Made by a program: the position numbers and the translations under genes. A stretch of 17,344 nt of DNA, from positions 1,987-19,330 of the forward strand of contig JALNYR010000035.1 in NCBI GenBank assembly GCA_023229725.1, written 5' to 3'. The notes under the pieces were generated by a model that saw nothing but the letters and a program-made list of their open reading frames with translations, was not told where the DNA came from and did no database searches. The DNA comes from Dehalococcoidia bacterium. Its GTDB lineage: Bacteria > Chloroflexota > Dehalococcoidia > GIF9 > AB-539-J10. Of the stretch, positions 1 to 6,387 are shown piece by piece. Numbering within the stretch: position 1 is the first letter of the stretch; the number at the start of each line of letters is the position of its first letter.

Positions 1-155
1 CCACATATCCCCATCCCGGCCAGTTGCCGCCACGTCTCCACGGGGAATCGCTCCTCGTCTTCCCAGCGTGCCGCGTGCGGCACAACCTCGGAATCGACGA
101 ATTCCTTCACCGCCGCCCGGAATAGCCTCTGCTGCTCGTCGTGTTCGAAGTCCAC
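1..155 (-). CDS. Acyl-CoA dehydrogenase, N-terminal fragment (runs off window)
   Basis: The 51 visible residues read VDFEHDEQQRLFRAAVKEF and continue through SEVVPHAARWEDEERFP to WRQLAGMGIC. This is the standard start of acyl-CoA dehydrogenases: an all-alpha N-terminal domain with the helix pattern LFRxxVKEFVxxEVxPxAxxWExxxxFP. The family oxidises acyl-CoA thioesters at the alpha-beta bond using FAD and passes electrons to electron transfer flavoprotein. The catalytic Glu and the FAD domain lie outside the window, so the substrate class cannot be judged. I chose the GTG start because GAGGAGGAAG sits just upstream and the alignment begins there. The gene starts 13 nt after the archaemetzincin stop codon on the same strand, so the two are probably cotranscribed. 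Confidence 0.85.
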   Translation of the reverse strand, partial: MDFEHDEQQRLFRAAVKEFVDSEVVPHAARWEDEERFPVETWRQLAGMGIC

Positions 156-168
156 TGGTGCTTCCTCC

Positions 169-705
169 TCACCTCTCGCTCGGAGCCTCCGGCAGTCGCG
201 ACAACTCCTTCAGACAGCGGGCGCAGTAGCCGCAGCCCTTGATGTCCGTGTCCTGGAGCACCTGTGAATAGTGCATGACGCACTGCGGGTGGTCGCAGTG
301 CTCAAGGCCCATAAGGTGGCCGGTCTCGTGGAGCACCTCTTTGGCCGAGCGCTCGACGAGGAGCCGCCGGCCGCCCCGGCGTCCAACGGTGCCCGCCATG
401 AGGCGGGCGAGCGAGACGACCGCTGCGCGCCGTTCGGGCGCCGCGTAGCCGAAGACGTAGTCGAGGCCGGCTGCCGACAGGTCGAGCCCCAAGAGGCCGA
501 CCGTCAGCTCGTCGTGCCGGACGCTCGAGGGCAGCAAGGAGAGCACCTGCCCCGCGTCGAGTGTCGTCGCGGGGCCGTCGGGTTGCGGGTCGGGGAGGGT
601 GGAGGAGACGACCAGCTTCCAGGGCAGGACGGTCCGAACCCGCCGGGCTATCTCCCTCGGCAGGTTAGCCGCCACGCTCGCGAACGGGACGATGGTCAGC
701 TTCAT
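169..705 (-). CDS. amzA: Archaemetzincin-family zinc metalloprotease
   Basis: The 178-aa product carries the archaemetzincin signature. HETGHLMGLEHC (residues 126-137) supplies the HExxHxxGxxH zinc ligands and catalytic Glu127. It is followed by C142, the Met-turn-like M144, and a second cysteine cluster C158/C161/C164 that in this family binds a structural zinc. The N-terminal half is a short alpha/beta region with no signal peptide, so the protein is likely cytoplasmic. Family length is about 170-200 aa. The frame is open upstream to 882, but the ATG at 705 is preceded by GGAGGGG and begins the typical MKLTIVPF strand, so I use it. Its neighbours are a methylthioadenosine phosphorylase upstream (112 nt gap) and an acyl-CoA dehydrogenase 13 nt downstream. 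Physiological substrates of bacterial archaemetzincins are not established, so the role here is unknown. Confidence 0.88.
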   Translation of the reverse strand: MKLTIVPFASVAANLPREIARRVRTVLPWKLVVSSTLPDPQPDGPATTLDAGQVLSLLPSSVRHDELTVGLLGLDLSAAGLDYVFGYAAPERRAAVVSLARLMAGTVGRRGGRRLLVERSAKEVLHETGHLMGLEHCDHPQCVMHYSQVLQDTDIKGCGYCARCLKELSRLPEAPSER

Positions 706-817
706 GCTGCCGCCCCTCCGGTGCGGCGGTTCTGCCGCACGCGTCGCGCGCGGCAACTTCCAATCCGTCCGGCGGGCAGTTGCCTCTCGGAGCGGGACGC
801 GCGTCCAGCTGTCATCT

Positions 818-1687
818 TCATACCGAGCGGAAGTAGTGGTCGAGTATCGGCGCGAGCTTCCGCTTCGTCTCGGGCGGGACAAGGTCCGGCTTCGTCACGA
901 TTGCGTCGGCCAGTGCGGAACCGCAGCGGCACGTTCTTCCGGCGGGCAGGTCGCGCACGATGCGCTTGACCACGGAACGGGCGGTCTCCGCGCCCCTGAG
1001 GAGGTTGCGGAGGATCATCTCGGCGGTCACTGAGTCGTGTTCGGGATGCCAGCAGTCGTAGTCGGTGACGAACGCCACCGCCACGTAGCACATCTCCGCC
1101 TCCCTGGCCAGCTTCGCCTCCGGCAGCGCCGTCATGCCGACGACGTCCGCGCCCCAGGCACGGTACATCTCCGATTCGGCCCGGGTGGAGAACTGGGGCC
1201 CTTCGATGACCACGTACGTGCCGCCGGCATGGGCAGTCGCGCCGGTCGACGCCGCGGCGCTGCACGCCGTGCTTCGCATCTCCGGGCAGAACGGGCTGGC
1301 GAAGGAGACGTGCGCGACGATGCCATGGCCGAAGAACGTGGAGGCGCGCTGTCGAGTGCGGTCGATGAGCTGGTCCGGGATGACGATATCCATCGGAGCG
1401 AGGTTCTCCCTCAGGCTGCCGACCGCATTGATGGAGACAATGCGCTCGACGCCCAGCGTCTTCAGTGCGTAGATATTGGCCTGGAACGGAACCTCGGTGG
1501 GGAGGATGCGGTGGCCGCGGGCGTGGCGGGGCAGGAAGGCGACGCGCCGGCCTTCGAGCGTTCCGATGAGTATCGCATCGCTCGTGGGACCGTATGGTGT
1601 GGTTATCCTTCGCTCGACGACGTCGGTCAGTCCGTCCATCTGGTACAGGCCGCTGCCGCCGATGATGCCGATTGTGGCGTCAACCAT
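818..1687 (-). CDS. mtnP: S-methyl-5'-thioadenosine phosphorylase (MTAP family)
   Basis: The 289-aa product belongs to the trimeric purine nucleoside phosphorylase/MTAP family. It would split methylthioadenosine, a polyamine or SAM by-product, into adenine and methylthioribose-1-phosphate. Visible motifs are IGIIGGSGLY (6-14, phosphate loop), RHARGH (54-59), NAVGSLRENLAP (87-98), IEGPQFSTRAE (161-171, purine site), GMTALPEAKLAREAE (184-198) and TDYDCW (208-213). The two Asp residues in TDYD favour a 6-aminopurine (adenine) over hypoxanthine or guanine. A C-terminal RTCRCGSALADA stretch is typical of prokaryotic members. The ATG at 1687 has GGAGG upstream and lies just downstream of a promoter. 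The frame stays open to 1816, but that extension crosses the promoter. S-methylthioinosine phosphorylase is the main alternative. Confidence 0.9.
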   Translation of the reverse strand: MVDATIGIIGGSGLYQMDGLTDVVERRITTPYGPTSDAILIGTLEGRRVAFLPRHARGHRILPTEVPFQANIYALKTLGVERIVSINAVGSLRENLAPMDIVIPDQLIDRTRQRASTFFGHGIVAHVSFASPFCPEMRSTACSAAASTGATAHAGGTYVVIEGPQFSTRAESEMYRAWGADVVGMTALPEAKLAREAEMCYVAVAFVTDYDCWHPEHDSVTAEMILRNLLRGAETARSVVKRIVRDLPAGRTCRCGSALADAIVTKPDLVPPETKRKLAPILDHYFRSV

Positions 1688-1707
1688 GGATGCTGCCTCC
1701 GCAGCGC

Positions 1708-1736
1708 ATTCTATACACACCCGCCGCATCGGGCAA
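1708..1736 (-). promoter_or_regulatory. Sigma70-like promoter for the MTAP gene
   Basis: Read on the minus strand, a -35 element TTGCCC (1731-1736) and a -10 element TAGAAT (1708-1713) are separated by exactly 17 nt. The predicted transcription start falls near 1701, only about 14 nt before the ATG and at the edge of the GGAGG ribosome site. This supports the short 289-aa reading of the gene. Prediction is by consensus matching only. Confidence 0.5.
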
Positions 1737-1914
1737 TGGCCGACGCAGTGTGACATAAGACCCAGGTCGGCCTGTCCTTGCCCGGACGCGGTGCAGGGTG
1801 GCATCTCGCAGGGCATGCTGCACGTGCCCGCACGGGCCGCGCGGTGGGATGACGCTGCGGAATCACGTCTCCGTGGTTGGCATGTGCGAGACTGAAACGA
1901 TGCAATTCCTGTAG

Positions 1915-1935
1915 GGGAGGGTCTCAGACCCTCCC
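1915..1935. repeat. Perfect 10-bp palindrome, REP-like
   Basis: GGGAGGGTCT, one central C, then AGACCCTCCC form a perfect inverted repeat with CCTGTAGG just ahead of it. There is no T-run, so it is not a classical terminator. Its position between two divergently transcribed genes also argues against termination. It resembles short interspersed palindromes, but only one copy is visible here, so repeat status is an inference. Confidence 0.45.
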
Positions 1936-2057
1936 GCCATCGTGACGTCTCTCGCCCACCGTCGCCGCAAACTCTTGCTCTCCCCGTCGGTCATGACGGC
2001 AGGCACCCACGGCGATCCGGCCGGGACCCGGTGGACGCTTGGCCTTGCTCGCGGCTG

Positions 2058-2086
2058 TTGATTGCCGCCGGCCTCACGCGTACACT
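2058..2086 (+). promoter_or_regulatory. Sigma70-like promoter for the enolase-like gene
   Basis: TTGATT (2058-2063) and TACACT (2081-2086) are spaced by 17 nt. This predicts a start near 2093 and a leader of about 60 nt containing AAGGAG about 10 nt ahead of the ATG. Identification rests on consensus matching. Confidence 0.45.
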
Positions 2087-2154
2087 GCTTCCCGTTCAAC
2101 CGGGGCGCCTCGCGGCGCAGGAATCGCCGGTTCAAGACAAGGAGTCAGGGGCAC

Positions 2155-3441
2155 ATGGGAACGAACAGGCCGGCCATCACGGACATCTCCGCACTGGAAA
2201 TCATCGACAACCGCGGCCGGCCGACGATACGGGCCCGGGTGTACACGGACGCGGGCTGCTGCGGTCGGGCCGATGTCCCGTGCGGCTCGTCGACCGGCTC
2301 CTACGAGGCGTTCGACCTTCGCGACGGCGATGCGCGCTACGGTGGCCGCGGCGTCCGCCGGGCAATCGCCAACATCCACGACGTGCTCCGTCCGGCGCTC
2401 GTGGGACAGGATGTTACCGACCAGCGGGGGCTCGACCAGTTGATGCTCGACCTGGATGGCACGCCGAACAAGTCCCGGCTGGGTGGAAACGCCCTCCTGG
2501 CTGTCTCCATGGCCGCGGCACAGGCTGCCGCCGCATCGCTGCGCCTACCGCTCTACCGCTACCTGAGCGCTGATGGCCACGTGCTGCCCGTGCCGCAGTC
2601 GTGCCTCATCAACGGCGGCGTCCACGCCGGCAACGACCTGGACGCGCAGGAGTTCTGCGTCATGCCCGTCGGCTCCCCTACGTTCGCGGAGGCCACGAGA
2701 CTTGTCTGCGAGGTCTTCGAGACCCTCAAAGGACTGCTGCAGCGGAAGCACGGGAAGCTGGCGACCAACTTCGGCGAGGACGGCGGCTATGCCCCACCCC
2801 TCCGCACCTCTCGTGAGGCCATGGACCTGCTGTGCGAAGCGGTCACACAGACGGGATGCGTTGGTGACGTTGTCTACGGTCTCGACATTGCGGCAACGCC
2901 CCTGTACGACAGTGCCTCCGGCACGTACCGGTTCGACGGTCGCTCCCGCACGCCGGAGGAGATGATTGCCGCCGTGCTGGACCTCGTGCGCGAGTATCCG
3001 TCCATCGTCTCCGTCGAGGACCCGCTGCAGCAGGACGACCTTGCCGGCTGGAAGGTTGTTGTGGACTCGCTTCCGGGTGTACTGGTGGTGGGGGACGACC
3101 TCACCGCGACGAACCTGGGGCGTCTCCGCCTCGCCGTCGGCGCGGGCGCGATGAACGCCCTCCTCTGCAAGGTCAACCAGGCGGGAACGGTGACCGAGTG
3201 CATGGATGCCGCCCGGTTTGCCCAGCGTCACACGTGCCCCGTTGTCATGTCGCCCCGCTCCGGCGAAACGGAGGACGACATCCTCTCCGACATCAGCGTG
3301 GCGCTCAACGCGGGAGCGTTCAAGATTGGAGGACCGCACGGCAGCGACCGCGGCGCGAACTTCAATCGGTTCCTCGAGATAGAAGCCGAACTCGGCCCCG
3401 TGGGCAGCTACGCAGGCCGCGACTTCGCCCAATTGGCCTGA
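2155..3441 (+). CDS. Enolase homologue with altered active site
   Basis: The 428-aa product aligns with enolase (2-phosphoglycerate to phosphoenolpyruvate) from end to end. Landmarks are EIIDNRGRPT (15-24), PCGSSTGSYEA (42-52, substrate loop), DLDGTPNKS (99-107), INGGVHAGNDLDAQEF (152-167), metal ligands D244, E288 and D314 (GLD, SVEDP, VGDD), and the catalytic lysines K339 (LLCKVNQAG) and K390. Two strictly conserved spots differ. The usual GDEGGYAP is GEDGGYAP (207-214), swapping the catalytic Glu for Asp. The SHRSGETED motif reads SPRSGETED, so the conserved catalytic His (373 in yeast numbering) is Pro367. The metal site and lysines are intact. It may be a low-activity enolase, or a paralogue acting on a related phospho- or carboxy-acid, as known for carboxyphosphonoenolpyruvate synthase, an enolase relative. 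The ATG was chosen over an upstream in-frame ATG because the family N-terminus begins here. Confidence 0.85.
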   Translation: MGTNRPAITDISALEIIDNRGRPTIRARVYTDAGCCGRADVPCGSSTGSYEAFDLRDGDARYGGRGVRRAIANIHDVLRPALVGQDVTDQRGLDQLMLDLDGTPNKSRLGGNALLAVSMAAAQAAAASLRLPLYRYLSADGHVLPVPQSCLINGGVHAGNDLDAQEFCVMPVGSPTFAEATRLVCEVFETLKGLLQRKHGKLATNFGEDGGYAPPLRTSREAMDLLCEAVTQTGCVGDVVYGLDIAATPLYDSASGTYRFDGRSRTPEEMIAAVLDLVREYPSIVSVEDPLQQDDLAGWKVVVDSLPGVLVVGDDLTATNLGRLRLAVGAGAMNALLCKVNQAGTVTECMDAARFAQRHTCPVVMSPRSGETEDDILSDISVALNAGAFKIGGPHGSDRGANFNRFLEIEAELGPVGSYAGRDFAQLA

Positions 3442-3520
3442 CGCCCACCAGCGGCGTGTCTTCGAGAGTGGGTAGCCGGCAGAGTGAGTGTCCCCACCGA
3501 GCAAGAGGAGGTACACGAAG

Positions 3521-3802
3521 ATGACTGTAGTTCATGTCCCGGGAAAGGAGTCCGGCCACATCATGCTCTACGCTCTCAGCACCTGCGGCTGGTGTCGGAA
3601 GACCAGGGAGCTTCTCGAGGAACTGGGCGTGGCGTACGACTACGAGTACGTTGACCTGCTCCGCGGCGCCGACAGGGAGAGAGCCGTCCGAGAGATAAGC
3701 GTTTGGAATCCGGGCGTCAGCTTCCCGACTCTCGTCCTGGACGAGAAGAAGAGCATCATCGGATTCAAGGAGAATGACATCAGGGAGGCGGTGGGGAAGT
3801 GA
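3521..3802 (+). CDS. Glutaredoxin-family thiol-disulfide oxidoreductase
   Basis: The 93-aa product is a one-domain thioredoxin fold of glutaredoxin size. STCGWCRK holds the redox pair C22 and C25 after the first beta strand (IMLYAL), and FPTLVLD contains the cis-Pro loop. The C-terminal part (IIGFKENDIREAVG) matches the glutaredoxin GF-containing strand and helix. A glutathione-binding role cannot be assumed, because many anaerobes have such proteins without glutathione. The ATG has AGGAGG 9 nt upstream. An earlier in-frame ATG at 3488 lacks this. The stop overlaps the GTG of the next gene by 4 nt, so translation is probably coupled and the FTR-rubredoxin protein is its likely electron donor. 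It lies 79 nt after the enolase-like gene and may share its transcript. Confidence 0.88.
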   Translation: MTVVHVPGKESGHIMLYALSTCGWCRKTRELLEELGVAYDYEYVDLLRGADRERAVREISVWNPGVSFPTLVLDEKKSIIGFKENDIREAVGK

Positions 3803-4317
3803 ACGAACAGGAAGTGACGACTGCCGAGACCGACGAGCTGGTCACGACGCTGAGCAGGGACGCCGAAGCGGCCGGCTATCACCTCAATCCGGACGTGGAC
3901 TTCACAAAGGGCCTCGTCAAGAGCCTGATTGTGAACGAGCGCCGGTATGGCTACCGGGCCTGTCCGTGCCGTCTCGCCTCGGGAGACGAACGGGAAGACC
4001 TGGATATCGTCTGTCCATGCGACTACCGGGATCCGGACCTCAGCGAATACGGGACCTGCTACTGCGCCCTGTACGTTTCCGAGGCGGTCAAGGCCGGGGA
4101 CAGGCAGGCGGGCAGCATACCGGAGCGAAGGCCGCCGGCGGCGGAGAGGAAGAAGCGGGCCCGCAGCAAACGCGGCAGTCTGTCCGGGCTGTCGCTGCCC
4201 GTGTGGCGCTGCAGGGTCTGCGGCTACCTCTGCGCGAGGGGCGAGCCGCCCGATGTGTGCCCCATATGCAAGGCGAAGAAGGACCGGTTCGAACGCTTCC
4301 TCGAGCCTGCGAAGTGA
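3799..4317 (+). CDS. Ferredoxin:thioredoxin reductase catalytic-type subunit fused to rubredoxin
   Basis: The 172-aa product has two domains. Residues 25-95 match the FTR catalytic subunit, a [4Fe-4S] disulfide reductase: YRACPCRLA (C55, C57), VCPCDYRDPD (C72, C74) and GTCYCALYV (C87, C89) form the three Cys pairs. The third pair is CYC where plant and cyanobacterial FTR have CHC. A basic linker (residues 110-130) leads to a rubredoxin-like iron site, WRCRVCGYLC then CPICKAKKDRF, with C138/C141 and C154/C157. The likely path is a low-potential donor to the Fe sites to a disulfide partner. No FTR variable subunit is encoded nearby. The GTG start overlaps the glutaredoxin stop (GTGA), so the two proteins are probably made together. 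Whether the rubredoxin part receives or delivers electrons is not visible. Confidence 0.87.
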   Translation: MNEQEVTTAETDELVTTLSRDAEAAGYHLNPDVDFTKGLVKSLIVNERRYGYRACPCRLASGDEREDLDIVCPCDYRDPDLSEYGTCYCALYVSEAVKAGDRQAGSIPERRPPAAERKKRARSKRGSLSGLSLPVWRCRVCGYLCARGEPPDVCPICKAKKDRFERFLEPAK

Positions 4318-4548
4318 GACCAATCACCGCAGCCCCGGTGCGTTGATGGCTGTCTCCGGCTGACTCGGATGACGCTGCCTCCAGTTCCTCCTGTACGATG
4401 GGGCCAGGCTGGATGCGGAGCGATGGGCGCCACGTCCGCCGGCCGAAAGCCACCCACGCGTCGGCCCCGGAAGCGCGCTGTTCCGGTCTCGCGCAGGGGC
4501 ACGCGGCTGCGTGCCCGTCGGGGCGAGGCGTGTCCGTCCTGCCTCTCC
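4318..4548. other. Intergenic region without a recognisable gene
   Basis: No open frame here has both a ribosome site and a plausible protein. The segment contains a GC-rich palindrome near 4497 that recurs after mscL, and it ends at the glcD promoter. Nothing else was recognised. Confidence 0.5.
4497..4516. repeat. GC-rich palindrome, copy 1 (8-bp stem)
   Basis: GGGCACGC, loop GGCT, GCGTGCCC. The same core with loop GGTT and a longer stem recurs at 7058-7085, so this is a dispersed palindromic element rather than a chance hairpin. It is about 180 nt downstream of the FTR-rubredoxin stop and 33 nt before the glcD promoter. Confidence 0.55.
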
Positions 4549-4577
4549 TTGAAGAGCAGAACCCGGGGTGACACAAT
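4549..4577 (+). promoter_or_regulatory. Sigma70-like promoter for the FAD-oxidase gene
   Basis: TTGAAG (4549-4554) and CACAAT (4572-4577) are separated by 17 nt, each matching consensus at 4 of 6 positions. The predicted start near 4584 would place the leader hairpin at the 5' end of the mRNA. Confidence 0.4.
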
Positions 4578-4594
4578 GCTGGGATTCCGCTCCT

Positions 4595-4637
4595 GCCGGA
4601 CACGCGCTCCTCATGAGGCAAACGAAGCGCGTCCGGC
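4595..4637 (+). promoter_or_regulatory. Leader hairpin upstream of the FAD-oxidase ribosome site
   Basis: GCCGGA plus CGCGCT (separated by a 2-nt CA bulge) pair with AGCGCG TCCGGC, giving a 12-bp stem. The 17-nt loop begins with the palindrome CCTCATGAGG. AGGAGG follows 13 nt after the stem. No T-run follows, so it is more likely a translational or mRNA-stability element, or a DNA operator, than a terminator. Function is inferred only from position and structure. Confidence 0.45.
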
Positions 4638-4661
4638 GCCGGGACAATGAAGGAGGTACCA

Positions 4662-6032
4662 GTGGACCTCGTGGATGAGCTTCGGAGCATCGTCGGCGCG
4701 GACTTCGTGGTCACACGCCGCGACCAGATGCAGCAGTACCTGCTCGATGAGACGCCGCAGGCCGTCAAACCCGTCGCAGCCGACAACGTCATCGTCGTCA
4801 AGCCGGCGAACGCGTCTCAGGTTTCCGATATCCTGAAGCTCGCCAACCGCACGAAGACGCCTGTGTTTCCCAGGGGAGGAGGCACCAGCACGGTCGGCGG
4901 GCCGATTCCGACGAGCGATGGCATCGTGCTTTCTCTCGAACGCCTCGATCGCCTCATCGAGATAGACATGGAGAACCTCATGGTGGTGGCGGAGGCCGGC
5001 GTTACGATGGAGACCCTGCTCCGTGCTGTGGAGGCCAAGGGACTGCTCTTTCCTCCGCACCCCGGAGACGAAGGGGCGCAGGTCGGCGGCATCATCGCCT
5101 GCAACGCGGGCGGCTCGCGCGCCGTGAAGTACGGCATCGTGCGGAACTATGTGAAAGGGCTGGAGGTCGTCTTCCCCACGGGCGAGATCGTCACCATGGG
5201 CGGCAAGCTGCTCAAGAACAACACCGGGCTGGACCTCATCCACCTGATGATAGGCAGCGAGGGCATCCTCGGCGTCATCACGAAGGCGGTCTTCCGCCTC
5301 TATCCCAGGCCCGCCATGACCGCCGTGCTGCTCGTGTCATTCGCGGAACGACACGCGGCCGTGGCCGCCGTGCCGAAGGTACTCCAGGCGGGCATCATCC
5401 CTCTCGCCATTGAGTACGTTGAACGCGACATCATCGAGATATCAGCGCGACACCTCGGCCTGACCTGGCCGGCGAAGACCGGAGATGCGCACATCATCTT
5501 CACCGTGGATGGCAGCAATGAGGATGACGTCTATGGCCAGTGCCAGCGCATCGCTGAGGTGTGCGACGCGAACGGCGCCGTCGACACGCTCTTCGCCGAG
5601 ACAAAGCAGGAGCAGGATGCCATCCTCAAGATGCGGAACGAGCTGTATGGCGTGCTCATGCCGGACCTCGCCGAGTCGCTGGACCTCGATGTGCCGCCCG
5701 CCCGGGTGGCTGACTTCCTGGACGCGGTCGAGCGCATCGCCGTGCAGTACGGCAGCCGCATTCCGAACTACGGGCACGCCGCCGACGGCAACCTCCACCC
5801 GCACCTCATGATGGACCTGCAGCAACGCGAGCTGCTCTGGACCGTCAAGGATGCCATCTACGAGGAGGGCGCGAGACTCGGCGGCATCGTCACCGCGGAG
5901 CACGGCGTCGGCCGCTCTCGCCGCGTGTACTTCGACCGCTATACGGATGAGACGTCGAAGCAGCTCATGCGCGGCATCAAGCAGTTGTTCGACCCGAACA
6001 ACATCCTCAACCCCGGCGCCGCGATTACATAG
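4662..6032 (+). CDS. glcD: FAD-linked 2-hydroxyacid oxidase/dehydrogenase, GlcD family
   Basis: The 456-aa product has a PCMH-type FAD domain (about 38-215) and an FAD-oxidase C domain (about 220-455). Motifs are FPRGGGTSTVGG (69-80, pyrophosphate loop), EAGVTMETL (111-119), HPGDEGAQVGGIIACNAGG (133-151) and IGSEGILGVIT (198-208). YGHAADGNLHPH (370-381) and EHGVG (413-417) are the His-rich substrate/metal site, and FDPNNILNPG (443-452) ends the domain. Relatives oxidise D-lactate, glycolate or D-2-hydroxyglutarate to the 2-oxo acid. GlcE and GlcF partners are absent, so this is probably a stand-alone enzyme with an unidentified electron acceptor. I chose the GTG at 4662 because AGGAGG lies 5 nt upstream. 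The ATG at 4647 overlaps that ribosome site. Length is normal. Exact substrate is undetermined. Confidence 0.9.
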   Translation: MDLVDELRSIVGADFVVTRRDQMQQYLLDETPQAVKPVAADNVIVVKPANASQVSDILKLANRTKTPVFPRGGGTSTVGGPIPTSDGIVLSLERLDRLIEIDMENLMVVAEAGVTMETLLRAVEAKGLLFPPHPGDEGAQVGGIIACNAGGSRAVKYGIVRNYVKGLEVVFPTGEIVTMGGKLLKNNTGLDLIHLMIGSEGILGVITKAVFRLYPRPAMTAVLLVSFAERHAAVAAVPKVLQAGIIPLAIEYVERDIIEISARHLGLTWPAKTGDAHIIFTVDGSNEDDVYGQCQRIAEVCDANGAVDTLFAETKQEQDAILKMRNELYGVLMPDLAESLDLDVPPARVADFLDAVERIAVQYGSRIPNYGHAADGNLHPHLMMDLQQRELLWTVKDAIYEEGARLGGIVTAEHGVGRSRRVYFDRYTDETSKQLMRGIKQLFDPNNILNPGAAIT

Positions 6033-6104
6033 CCTGCGGTTTCCCTGCAGACAACTGAAGGCACGCATACCTGCTCTCATGGAGCGTCACAACGCTCTGA
6101 GAGC

Positions 6105-6134
6105 GGGACGGCGTCCTTGGCAGGACACCGTCCC
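6105..6134. terminator. Hairpin between convergent genes
   Basis: GGGACGG and CCGTCCC enclose an inner GTCC/GGAC stem (one C-A mismatch, loop TTGGCA). It sits 73 nt after the FAD-oxidase stop and 27 nt past the stop of the facing yegP gene, a typical place for a shared terminator. No U-tract follows on either strand. A second small hairpin (GAGCGT/ACGCTC, 6082-6097) lies beside it. Confidence 0.45.
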
Positions 6135-6160
6135 TGGTCGCCTCGCCGAACCCGGAGACG

Positions 6161-6340
6161 CTACTTCTCTTCGATGGGCGCGACCGGTGCGTTCTTCTTG
6201 ACGGACTCTATCCCGGCCTTGGCGCTTTCCTTCGTCTTGTAACCCTCTCCACCCGTGGCAATCGTCTGCCCGTTGGTCGCCACCAGCCTCCACCGGAACT
6301 CGCCCTTGGGGTCCTTGTACAGTTCAAACTTCGTCGCCAT
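6161..6340 (-). CDS. YegP/DUF1508 family small protein
   Basis: This 59-aa protein reads MATKFELYKDPKGEFRWRLV, then ATNGQTIATGGEGYKTKE, ending SVKKNAPVAPIEEK. It matches the DUF1508/YegP fold: an F-x-x-Y-x-D strand, GEFRWRLVATNGQTIATG, and an EGYKTKESAKAGIESVKKNA helix. Family members are single or tandem copies of this module, and this is a single copy. The biochemical role is not established, though some are stress-associated. AAGGAG precedes the ATG by 4 nt. It is convergent with the FAD oxidase and divergent from mscL. A hairpin directly upstream of the ribosome site may regulate it. Confidence 0.9.
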   Translation of the reverse strand: MATKFELYKDPKGEFRWRLVATNGQTIATGGEGYKTKESAKAGIESVKKNAPVAPIEEK

Positions 6341-6353
6341 GCCACTCCTTCGT

Positions 6354-6387
6354 GCCGGTGGGTTGAATTGCCCACCTCAACACCGGC
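6354..6387 (-). promoter_or_regulatory. Leader hairpin upstream of the yegP ribosome site
   Basis: GCCGGTG (6354-6360) pairs with CACCGGC (6381-6387), continued inward by TTGA/TCAA after a 2-nt bulge. A competing inner hairpin, GGTGGG with CCCACC (6358-6376), overlaps it, so two mutually exclusive folds are possible. It ends a few bases ahead of AAGGAG for the yegP gene. A regulatory role is inferred from position. Confidence 0.35.

Larger units (their letters stand above)
1737..2154. other. Divergent intergenic region between MTAP and enolase genes
   Basis: Apart from the promoters facing each way and a short palindromic repeat near 1915, I see no gene here. The open frames crossing it have no ribosome site and low-complexity Arg/Ala/Pro-rich translations typical of non-coding high-GC DNA. 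Confidence 0.5.

Noticed and set aside
706..882. N-terminal extension of the archaemetzincin gene by 59 residues
   Set aside because: Arg-rich, overlaps the end of the MTAP gene, and the strong ribosome site lies at the downstream ATG.
271..969. Long plus-strand open frame opposite the archaemetzincin and MTAP genes
   Set aside because: Arg/Ala/Gly-rich antisense translation with no domain. The minus strand carries clear archaemetzincin and MTAP motifs.
1688..1816. N-terminal extension of the MTAP gene by 43 residues
   Set aside because: It runs across a 17-nt-spaced promoter, has no ribosome site of its own, and the family N-terminus begins at the ATG at 1687.
4647..4661. ATG at 4647 as start of the FAD oxidase
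   Set aside because: The AGGAGG ribosome site lies inside these codons and is ideally spaced for the GTG at 4662.
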